Assembly (NCBI GenBank): GCA_026391515.1
Contig: JAPLEC010000349.1
Location: 1 to 19,842 of the forward strand
Length of the DNA stretch: 19,842 nt
Direction: 5' to 3'
From: Bacteroidia bacterium
GTDB taxonomy: Bacteria; Bacteroidota; Bacteroidia; Bacteroidales; VadinHA17
The translations under genes were made by a program, and so were the position numbers. Positions 1 through 6,372 of the stretch are shown piece by piece (position 1 is the first letter of the stretch; the number at the start of each line of letters is the position of its first letter). The notes beneath the pieces were generated by a model. The model worked only from the letters and a program-made list of their open reading frames with translations. It did not search any database and was not told the origin of the DNA.

Positions 1-1
1 G

Positions 2-1570
2 TCATCGAATTATTCCGGCAAAGATCATTATGATACGATCATTATCGGCGCCGGTTTAAGCGGACTCGCATCCGGATTAATGTGGCTGAAGAATACAACA
101 GGTATGAAAACCCTGATGATCGAAAAGAACAGCTACCCGGGAGGCTACAGCACTGCTTATGAAAAAGGAGGATATGTCTTTGAAACCACCCAGCTGTTTC
201 CTGATATCGTTGATATTCTTGATTATCTTGAAATTGACTTACCTCTTAAGAGATATGAGAAAAACTTTATGCGCAGAGTGGTTGTTGATGGAGATTATGT
301 TACTGAGTACCAGATCCCTGCAGGATCTGAAAATTTTACCAGATATCTTACTGAAAAATTTCCTGATGATGCCGGAAAAATATCGGCTCTTATGGAATAT
401 TCAGTAGACCTTTTTAAACAAGTAAGAAAACTGAAAGCGAATGCCACACTGAAAGATAATCTGGCAACTCCGTTCAAGGCTCCGAAAGTAATTGCAAACC
501 TGAATCGTACATACTCCGGACTTCTGGATAAATTCAAGATTACCAATCCGAAGCTAAGGGAGGTTATGGAAACATTTACTTCTTTTTCGGGAGTCCCCTC
601 CGACCGTGCTTCAGCAATTCTGGCGACTGGCGCCATGCTTTCATCAATGACCAGATGCTTTCGTCCTTATGGCTTCTTTGATGAGTATCCTGCAAAGCTG
701 GCTCAAAGGTTTCAGTCTTTAGGAGGTGAAATACTTTTTAATGCTGAAGTCGAAAAAATAGGTGTGAAAGAAGGCGCTGTATCTGGAGTGAAAGTTAAAG
801 GTGAATCAGCTCTAATACCTGCTGACAAGGTCATCACCACAATTGATCCGATGCTTGCAATGCATCAACTGGTTGGAGATGAGCATCTTCCGGAGAAATA
901 TATACAAAAGCTTAAGAATACAATCATGTCACCTTCATCATTCAATGTCGCCCTTGGGCTAGATGATAAGATTGACATGACGAAGCTTGACCTGGATTAT
1001 CCCTACAATGTGGTTTCAACAGGCCTGGGAACAGCTGAAAAACTGTTTAATGCATTTCTTGCCGGAAATCATGGATTTTCAAAAGAGTGTTTTCATGCTG
1101 CAGTTATCTGTCCTTCTCTGACGACGGGTGTAAAAAATACAATTACCATTCGCAGTACACCCTGGGCACTGAACGGATGGAAAGAGCTGCGTGAAAGCAA
1201 CCATGAAAAATACCTGGCAGAAAAGGAAAAGTGGGCCGACTTTCTGATTGATATCGCAGAAAAGTATTTTATCCCCGACCTGAAAAAACATATTGTTGTA
1301 AAAGACATAGCCACGCCTGCGACTTATGCCCGTTTTTCTGGTTCCCCGACTGGCAGCATTTACGACATAGCTTCACTGGTTACACAGTTCGGACCGAAGC
1401 GTCTGCCTATGAAAACACCCATTCGGAATCTTTATCAGCCAAAATTTGCTCATGGCCTTTATGGTACAATGATGGGTGGAGTGCAGGTAGTGGATTTGTT
1501 GCTGGACAGGAAATTCAATGACGGAAATTCGTTGTTTGTTCCTGCCAAGACTGGAAAAGCAGTGTCCTGA
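2..1570 (+). CDS. NAD(P)/FAD-dependent oxidoreductase, phytoene-desaturase (CrtI)-like; 5' end outside window
   Basis: The reading frame is open from base 2, so the start codon lies upstream of the window. The frame passes through YDTIIIGAGLSG (29-64), a GxGxxG dinucleotide-binding loop after a beta strand. It is followed by an acidic/basic FAD-contact segment (MIEKNSYPGGYSTAYEKGGY) that is typical of the CrtI/carotenoid desaturase and isomerase flavoproteins. A mid-protein DKVITTIDP segment fits the second part of the FAD domain, and the C-terminus has the hydrophobic GTMMGGVQVVDLLLD helix. About 522 codons are visible, near the usual 490-520 residues, so only a few residues are missing. The usual C-terminal VGAxxxPGGG FAD signature is not evident; the region reads LYQPKFAHGLYG instead. 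The substrate cannot be told: carotenoid, retinoid or another isoprenoid lipid are all possible. No other carotenoid genes are in view. A terminator follows directly, so this is the last gene of its transcript. Confidence 0.85.
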   Translation, partial: SSNYSGKDHYDTIIIGAGLSGLASGLMWLKNTTGMKTLMIEKNSYPGGYSTAYEKGGYVFETTQLFPDIVDILDYLEIDLPLKRYEKNFMRRVVVDGDYVTEYQIPAGSENFTRYLTEKFPDDAGKISALMEYSVDLFKQVRKLKANATLKDNLATPFKAPKVIANLNRTYSGLLDKFKITNPKLREVMETFTSFSGVPSDRASAILATGAMLSSMTRCFRPYGFFDEYPAKLAQRFQSLGGEILFNAEVEKIGVKEGAVSGVKVKGESALIPADKVITTIDPMLAMHQLVGDEHLPEKYIQKLKNTIMSPSSFNVALGLDDKIDMTKLDLDYPYNVVSTGLGTAEKLFNAFLAGNHGFSKECFHAAVICPSLTTGVKNTITIRSTPWALNGWKELRESNHEKYLAEKEKWADFLIDIAEKYFIPDLKKHIVVKDIATPATYARFSGSPTGSIYDIASLVTQFGPKRLPMKTPIRNLYQPKFAHGLYGTMMGGVQVVDLLLDRKFNDGNSLFVPAKTGKAVS

Positions 1571-1604
1571 TAATAAAATAGTTACGTTTTTTACAAAGCA
1601 AAAG

Positions 1605-1633
1605 AAAACTGGCCTTACCAACCGGTTTTTTTT
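1605..1633 (+). terminator. Rho-independent terminator after the FAD oxidoreductase
   Basis: AAAACTGG (1605-1612) pairs with CCGGTTTT (1622-1629), eight pairs including one G-U, around a 9-base loop. The T run continues to 1633. It sits 35 bases after the TGA at 1568-1570 and separates that gene from the beta-helix gene. Confidence 0.8.
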
Positions 1634-1715
1634 ATTTTGAATCATTTATCTTTTTACACCCAGTCCTGAGAATTCAGCATTTATTATATTTAAAAACTAA
1701 ATGGAGGATATTGCT

Positions 1716-2993
1716 ATGAAAAATAAAGTTTCAAGCCTGATCTGTTTAATTGTTATCTATCTGTCTGTCAATATGAGCATTACAGCTCAGAATATCGGAC
1801 TTGTAGATATAAAACGTGCCGACCTGGTTATAACCGTCGGAGGCTCTTCTGCAGACATACCGGGATTTACATCTGAAGCTATTCAAATAGCTCTCGATGC
1901 TGTTAAATCAAGAGGTGGCGGTACTGTAAAGCTTAATCCCGGGACATATTTAATAACTGGTCCTGTGCGAATCTCAGATAATACCTCATTGATCGGATCC
2001 GGAAGTTCTACCATTTTGCAGAAATGCGATGGATTTAAAACCAGCTTCATCATTGATGCCGACTGGGGAATGCTGAAGGCGGTTGTTAAAGATGTAAGCG
2101 GTTTTAAAATCGGTATGGGAATCGAGCTGTACGACGATCAGCACAACCAGGGATGGGATGTCACTACAGCAGTAATTACTGATATTAAGGATAATGTCAT
2201 TTATTTCGACAACTGGACTGTAAATGACTATCAGTCTTCGAATAACGGTATAATTACAAACGGCTGTTCAATAATTGGGGCAGTAGATGCGGAGAATGTT
2301 AAAATTGCAGATCTTGTTATTGAGGGCAATAAAAAAACAAATGAATATATAAATGGATGCCGGGGCGGTGGAATATACATCTATAAATCCAAAAACTGCA
2401 CTATTGAAAATGTTAAAGTCAATGAGTTTAACGGCGATTCGTACAGCTGGCAGATAACCGAAAATATAACTGTAAGAGGATCAGAAGCATCAAACGGGAA
2501 CGGTCTCGGATTTCATCCAGGAACAGGATCAGACCATTCAATTATTGAAAACTGCCTCAGTCACAATAACAAGGGAGATGGCATCTTTCTATGCTGGAGG
2601 GTCCAGAACGGAATATTCAGAAATAACACGGTCTTTGCAAATGGCGATAATGGTATTTCCATCGGACATAAGGATACAGATAATATTTTTGAAAATAATC
2701 ATGTGTACGAAAATGCTCATCATGGTGTCTTTTTCAGGAATGAAAACAAGCAGAACAGCGGTCACCGGAACACTTTCATTAAAAATGTTATTGAAAACAA
2801 CGGAACTGAACGTGAGTCGTGCGGTTTCTACATTGGAGGTGAGACACATGAAATAAATATTAATAATAATATTATCCGGTCGACAGGAAAAGGCAACCAG
2901 GCAATGGCAATTATGATCGGAAAGAAATCTGCAGACATTTCTGCAATTGATAATAAGATTTCAGGATCAAAAGAGATTGTCAATGAAAAATAA
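1716..2993 (+). CDS. Secreted right-handed parallel beta-helix protein (pectate-lyase-like fold)
   Basis: This 425-residue protein starts at the ATG at 1716. GGAGG at 1703-1707 lies 8 bases ahead of it, and the translation then opens with a classical signal peptide ending ITA-Q near residue 24. An in-frame ATG at 1701 would contain the ribosome site and put extra residues before the signal, so it is less likely. Residues about 45-85 (aligned around GGGTVKLNPGTYLI) match the N-terminal cap of pectate_lyase_3/GH28-like beta-helices. From about residue 200 onward there are short Asn-rich rungs of the type N-x-I-x-E-N-x-V-x-x-N-x-x-x-GI, ending near residue 418. An insertion of about 100 residues rich in aromatic and acidic residues separates cap and rungs. 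The fold suggests a polysaccharide lyase, hydrolase or epimerase acting outside the cell or in the periplasm, but I see no diagnostic catalytic motif. It has no T9SS tail. It appears to have its own transcript, because a terminator precedes it. Confidence 0.8.
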   Translation: MKNKVSSLICLIVIYLSVNMSITAQNIGLVDIKRADLVITVGGSSADIPGFTSEAIQIALDAVKSRGGGTVKLNPGTYLITGPVRISDNTSLIGSGSSTILQKCDGFKTSFIIDADWGMLKAVVKDVSGFKIGMGIELYDDQHNQGWDVTTAVITDIKDNVIYFDNWTVNDYQSSNNGIITNGCSIIGAVDAENVKIADLVIEGNKKTNEYINGCRGGGIYIYKSKNCTIENVKVNEFNGDSYSWQITENITVRGSEASNGNGLGFHPGTGSDHSIIENCLSHNNKGDGIFLCWRVQNGIFRNNTVFANGDNGISIGHKDTDNIFENNHVYENAHHGVFFRNENKQNSGHRNTFIKNVIENNGTERESCGFYIGGETHEININNNIIRSTGKGNQAMAIMIGKKSADISAIDNKISGSKEIVNEK

Positions 2994-3055
2994 GCAGAGA
3001 GTAAAATCTTTTTATTTAAATTTAAGCTGGCATTTATCTGATAAACAACACTGAT

Positions 3056-4258
3056 ATGGCATTCTGGGAAGGTGAAATAAAAGAACTTGATAAACTGTAC
3101 GAATCCTTTAAAGGGCATCTGCCTGATATTGTCAAGGAGCTGGAGCAATTGATCAGAACCGAGGATCCAAATGTTGTCATGCTCTATTCCAGAAGATGCC
3201 TTGAGGTCATTGTTACTGATCTTTGTGAATCAGAATTACAAAGGCCAAGGAAAACAGAACCCCTGAAAGGTATCCTCGATAAGCTGAACAGCGAGGAAAA
3301 GGTACCCGCACATATTATTACCTCGATGCAAAGTCTTAACAGCATGGCAACTTATGGCGCCCACCCCAAGGACTTTGATCCGGAACAGGTAAAGCCGGTT
3401 CTTAATAATCTTGCGATAATTATCAAATGGTATCTCAAGTATAAGGATTTCAAGATAGTCAGTAAAGTCGGCCCGGAAGAAAAAGAGTATAAGATCATTG
3501 ATCAGATTAATAAGATTGAGCAGCCGGTTACCAAAACAGATAAGTCTGAACCAAAAAAGAGAAAATTACTGGCACGTATTGGAATTATTTTTGGAATTGC
3601 CGTTGTATTGTTTATTCTTATAAGTATCCTCAGAGTAGTGATTCTTTTCTTTTCAGCGAAAAACAGTGAAGCAGCTTCTGACATGTATTATATAAATCTT
3701 GGGATTGCATTTACCGATCCGCGTGACAATCAAATATATACAGAAGTAAAAATCGGCAACCAGGTTTGGATGGGTGAAAATCTGCGAGCTGATCTGTACA
3801 ACGATGGAACATCCATCCCCATCGTAAAGAGCACCTCCAAATGGATATCTACTGAAACACCTGCTTATTGCTGGTATGATAACAAGGAAAGGGTCTACGG
3901 TCAAATTTATGGTGCTTTATATAACTGGTATGCTGTTAATACCGGCAAATTATGTCCGACAGGCTGGCATGTACCTACTGTGGGTGAATGGGATACTCTT
4001 GCATTGTTTTTAGACCCGGAAGCTGACTCCCTGGATTTTTTCTGGCACATCAGTCGGGAAGCTGGAATTAAGATGAAAGAGGCTGGCACATCTCACTGGA
4101 AAATAACTGATGGCGTTTACGGAACAAATGAAAGCGGTTTTACGGCACTCCCTGGCGGTTTTCGTTCATGGGAAGGATTTTTTTATCTGGGGTTGATGAG
4201 CGTGTCAAATCTTTTTTTCAAAGTGATTATGAGCGTAAAAACTGTGGTTTTTCAGTAA
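3056..4258 (+). CDS. DUF4145-like domain / transmembrane helix / FISUMP-domain fusion, C-terminus frameshifted
   Basis: The 400-residue frame has three parts. Residues 1-135 are helical and resemble DUF4145-type modules: a LYSRRCLEVIVTDLCE helix, a short basic PRKTEPLKGILDKL segment and a TYGAHPKDFDPEQ turn. A charged linker leads to one membrane helix at about 171-199 (starting LLARIGIIFGIAVVLF). From about 219 the sequence is the Fibrobacter-succinogenes-major-paralog (FISUMP) domain: YTEVKIGNQVWMGENLR, YGALYNWYAV, LCPTGWHVPT, WDTL, ESGFTALPGGFRSW. There is no N-terminal signal peptide, so the topology is probably N-in with FISUMP outside the inner membrane. After residue about 376 the frame is wrong: the family's closing motif CGFSVRCIKD is encoded at 4243-4272 in another frame. 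The gene is therefore damaged, mis-assembled or frameshifted. Its role is unknown; the N-terminal half resembles helical modules fused to varied C-terminal partners, which suggests sensing or scaffolding. Confidence 0.75.
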   Translation: MAFWEGEIKELDKLYESFKGHLPDIVKELEQLIRTEDPNVVMLYSRRCLEVIVTDLCESELQRPRKTEPLKGILDKLNSEEKVPAHIITSMQSLNSMATYGAHPKDFDPEQVKPVLNNLAIIIKWYLKYKDFKIVSKVGPEEKEYKIIDQINKIEQPVTKTDKSEPKKRKLLARIGIIFGIAVVLFILISILRVVILFFSAKNSEAASDMYYINLGIAFTDPRDNQIYTEVKIGNQVWMGENLRADLYNDGTSIPIVKSTSKWISTETPAYCWYDNKERVYGQIYGALYNWYAVNTGKLCPTGWHVPTVGEWDTLALFLDPEADSLDFFWHISREAGIKMKEAGTSHWKITDGVYGTNESGFTALPGGFRSWEGFFYLGLMSVSNLFFKVIMSVKTVVFQ

Positions 4259-4287
4259 GATGTATAAAAGATCAGCAGCAGGAATGA
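4178..4287 (+). other. Out-of-frame C-terminal tail of the FISUMP domain
   Basis: Reading in the frame with codon starts at 4183, 4186 and so on gives DERVKSFF at 4195-4218, then DYERKNCGFSVRCIKD at 4225-4272, and a stop at 4285-4287. GFSVRC.KD is the usual end of FISUMP domains. The main frame instead stops at 4256-4258. A run of seven T (4178-4184) lies between the in-frame GGFRSWEG and the displaced tail, and one missing T there would restore the frame. Even then the GG-to-SVRC distance is about 20 residues shorter than I expect for the family, and the WWSST-type block is absent, so a larger deletion is also possible. Confidence 0.7.
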
Positions 4288-4353
4288 TTTTTTTTAATTA
4301 CTGAGCATGCTCTGTTTTAATAAATTTTAACTTAAATATCTGATCCTTAATTA

Positions 4354-4361
4354 TATTTTTG
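4354..4361 (+). promoter_or_regulatory. Candidate Bacteroidota -7 element (TATTTTTG)
   Basis: TATTTTTG matches the TAnnTTTG -7 consensus and lies about 90 bases before the adaptor gene at 4453. I do not see a TTG -33 element about 20 bases upstream, so support is partial. The rest of 4259-4452 is AT-rich and holds only the out-of-frame FISUMP tail and a 10-bp palindrome (GAGCATGCTC, 4303-4312). Confidence 0.35.
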
Positions 4362-4452
4362 CCCCATTAATAATTTTTTTTTACTTTATCGGAATAAATT
4401 GGTTTTAAAATGGTCTATAAGCTATAAATGAGTTAAATAAGATCTCCAGAAT

Positions 4453-5781
4453 ATGAAAAGAACCCTAATTATTACAGGAGTCATTGCTGTAGTCATTATT
4501 ATCGTGATGATTGTTTTCAACAAATTAGCCTCAAAGAGGGACGACGTAAGCACATGGGCAGAGGTTAAGCAAGGTCTTTTTGAAGTAACAGTAACAGGTT
4601 CCGGTGAATTATATGCTGAAAAATCTCTTGATGTTAAAGGTCCGGATATTTCACAAACCCAAACCCAGAGCCAGGGAGGCGGTGGACGGGAAGGAGGAGG
4701 TATGAACAGAGGAGGTATGATGAGAGCTGCAGATTTTAAAATTACTGACATAGTGTCTGAAGGTACAATGGTTAAGGAAGGAGATTATATTGCACAGCTC
4801 GACAGGACAAGCTATGACAATACTTTAAAAGATGCCCTGCAAAATCTTACTACTTTGCAGTCAAATCTTGAAATGAAAATCCTTGATACTGCCGTAACAC
4901 TTACTAATCTGAGAGATGAGATAAGGAATCAGAAATATGTGGTGGAAGAAGCGGAAATTACCCTGGAGCAATCAAAATATGAACCTCCGGCAACAATACG
5001 TCAGGCAGAAATAAGTCTGAATAAAGCGCAACGGGCACTTGAACAGGAAAAGAAGAATTATAATCTGAGACTTGCCCAATCAAAAAGGGATATAAAGGAG
5101 AAGAAGCTGGCCCTTGAAGATGGTACCCTGCTTGTGAATAATCTTCAATCATTCCTGGCCAAGTTTACCATACGAGCTCCCTCTTCAGGAATCGTAATCT
5201 ATAAAACAGACTGGGGTGGAACTAAAAGAAAAACAGGATCGTCAATCAATGCTTTCGACCGTATTGTCGCAACCCTTCCTGATCTTACTTCAATGATTTC
5301 CAAAACTTATGCCAACGAAATTGAAGTTAATAAAGTTAAAATAGGTCAAAAAGTTGATATCACAATAGATGCATTACCGGGTAAAGCTCTTACAGGTACC
5401 ATAATAAGTGTTGCTAATATCGGCGAGGTGCTTGCAAATTCCGATGCAAAAATGTTTGAAGTTTTAATCAAAATTGATGGTACTGATACTCAGCTGAGAC
5501 CCTCGATGACAACATATAATAAAATAATTATTAAATCCTATAACGATGCTGTTTATATACCACTGGAGTGTGTACATGCGGGAATAGACAGTATCCCGTT
5601 TGTTTATAAGAAAAACCATACAAAACAGATCGTCCTTCTTGGAGATGTTAATGATAAAAATGTTGTTGTCAAACAGGGACTCGAAGCCGGTGCAGACATT
5701 TATCTTATCCCTCCTGCAGAAACTTCAAAATTCAAGCTGGTCGGAGAAAATCTGATTCCGGAAATAAAAAAGGGTATCTGA
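4453..5781 (+). CDS. HlyD/MacA-family periplasmic adaptor (membrane fusion protein), orphan
   Basis: This 442-residue protein has one N-terminal membrane helix (about 4-23) followed by a periplasmic body. The first half of the lipoyl/barrel-sandwich domain (about 38-110, ending VSEGTMVKEGDYIAQLD) leads into a long helical hairpin (about 110-225) with heptad character. The second lipoyl half follows (FTIRAPSSGIVIY, 228-240), then a beta-barrel with IGQKVDITIDALPGKALTGTI and a membrane-proximal domain ending near 430. This is the order seen in MacA-like adaptors that link an inner-membrane ABC or RND pump to a TolC-like outer-membrane channel. A Gly/Arg/Met-rich stretch (about 75-90) is inserted in the first lipoyl half. 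No ABC ATPase, MacB-type permease, RND pump or TolC gene sits beside it, and a terminator follows 23 bases later. The partner pump must be encoded elsewhere if it works as one. The start at 4453 fits: Met-Lys-Arg directly before the helix. Confidence 0.88.
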   Translation: MKRTLIITGVIAVVIIIVMIVFNKLASKRDDVSTWAEVKQGLFEVTVTGSGELYAEKSLDVKGPDISQTQTQSQGGGGREGGGMNRGGMMRAADFKITDIVSEGTMVKEGDYIAQLDRTSYDNTLKDALQNLTTLQSNLEMKILDTAVTLTNLRDEIRNQKYVVEEAEITLEQSKYEPPATIRQAEISLNKAQRALEQEKKNYNLRLAQSKRDIKEKKLALEDGTLLVNNLQSFLAKFTIRAPSSGIVIYKTDWGGTKRKTGSSINAFDRIVATLPDLTSMISKTYANEIEVNKVKIGQKVDITIDALPGKALTGTIISVANIGEVLANSDAKMFEVLIKIDGTDTQLRPSMTTYNKIIIKSYNDAVYIPLECVHAGIDSIPFVYKKNHTKQIVLLGDVNDKNVVVKQGLEAGADIYLIPPAETSKFKLVGENLIPEIKKGI

Positions 5782-5804
5782 TAATCAATATAACTTCCAA
5801 TTTT

Positions 5805-5844
5805 ATCCATCCGCTTGTCATGAAAAAGACGGATGGATTTTTTT
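5805..5844 (+). terminator. Rho-independent terminator after the adaptor gene
   Basis: ATCCATCCG (5805-5813) is perfectly complementary to CGGATGGAT (5830-5838), with a run of seven T at 5838-5844. GTC/GAC inside the loop may pair further. It lies 23 bases after the adaptor stop codon. Its T-tract runs straight into the next promoter. Confidence 0.9.
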
Positions 5845-5873
5845 GTGTTATATGATAGTCTTTCCTAACTTTG
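5842..5873 (+). promoter_or_regulatory. Bacteroidota-type promoter for the small membrane protein gene
   Basis: TTTG (5842-5845) and TAACTTTG (5866-5873) are separated by 20 bases. This matches the -33 TTTG and -7 TAnnTTTG consensus of Bacteroides-type housekeeping promoters. Transcription would start near 5880, about 40 bases before the ATG at 5920. The -33 element is formed by the last T residues of the preceding terminator. Confidence 0.7.
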
Positions 5874-5919
5874 ATACAGTTAAATTAAATAAACTATTAA
5901 TATTAAGGAGGGAATAATT

Positions 5920-6324
5920 ATGATCGAATATGTACATAAACACATCACATCTGAACTGGATCAGAATACCCGGACTGATACTATCTTTATTCTGACTTCA
6001 ATTGTTCTTAATCTGATTACACTGGCAGTTAATTCCGGAATTTCAAAAGATTCCCGGACAAATTCTTCTACATTGATTGTTATGTTTGTTTTTGTCAGCC
6101 TTATTATTGTCGTTAATGTCGTTATAGTTATAGGATTAATCAAGGGGAAATATACACGGGCGAAACTGCTGAAAGGTTTAATTGAAATGTACAAAGATCA
6201 GCACGTTGATAAATATTATGATACCTCGCTTCTTGGAAATTATGATTTAAGATATAACCTGTTTATTCTTGTTGTAGTTTTTACCGGGATAATTGCAACG
6301 GTTGTTCCGTTCATTTTACGATAG
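5920..6324 (+). CDS. Small three-helix membrane protein of unknown function
   Basis: This 134-residue protein is preceded by a near-perfect Shine-Dalgarno site, AAGGAGGG at 5905-5912, seven bases before the ATG. Such a strong site is uncommon in this phylum and suggests high expression. Three hydrophobic segments are visible: residues about 21-41 (starting TIFILTSIVLNLITLAV), about 49-72 (IVMFVFVSLIIVVNVVIVIG) and 113-133 (starting LFILVVVFTGIIATVV). A short amphipathic N-terminus contains YVHKHITSELDQN, and a loop after helix 2 is rich in Lys and Tyr. I do not recognise a family. It is monocistronic: a terminator and its own promoter lie upstream, and a convergent gene follows 48 bases downstream. 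Confidence 0.75.
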   Translation: MIEYVHKHITSELDQNTRTDTIFILTSIVLNLITLAVNSGISKDSRTNSSTLIVMFVFVSLIIVVNVVIVIGLIKGKYTRAKLLKGLIEMYKDQHVDKYYDTSLLGNYDLRYNLFILVVVFTGIIATVVPFILR

Positions 6325-6372
6325 CATTATTTAAGCTGTCTGTAAAATTTACTGTTTTATTTTCAGGAAAGA

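Noticed and set aside
1701..1715. ATG at 1701 as the beta-helix protein start
   Set aside because: The GGAGG at 1703-1707 is correctly spaced for the ATG at 1716, which also directly begins the signal peptide.
4303..4312. GAGCATGCTC palindrome followed by TGTTTT as a terminator or operator
   Set aside because: The palindrome has no room for a loop and the T-run is short; a 10-bp palindrome alone is weak evidence for an operator.
6340..6365. Possible bidirectional terminator between convergent genes
   Set aside because: The only inverted repeat (GTAAA/TTTAC) has a one-base centre and no stable stem.
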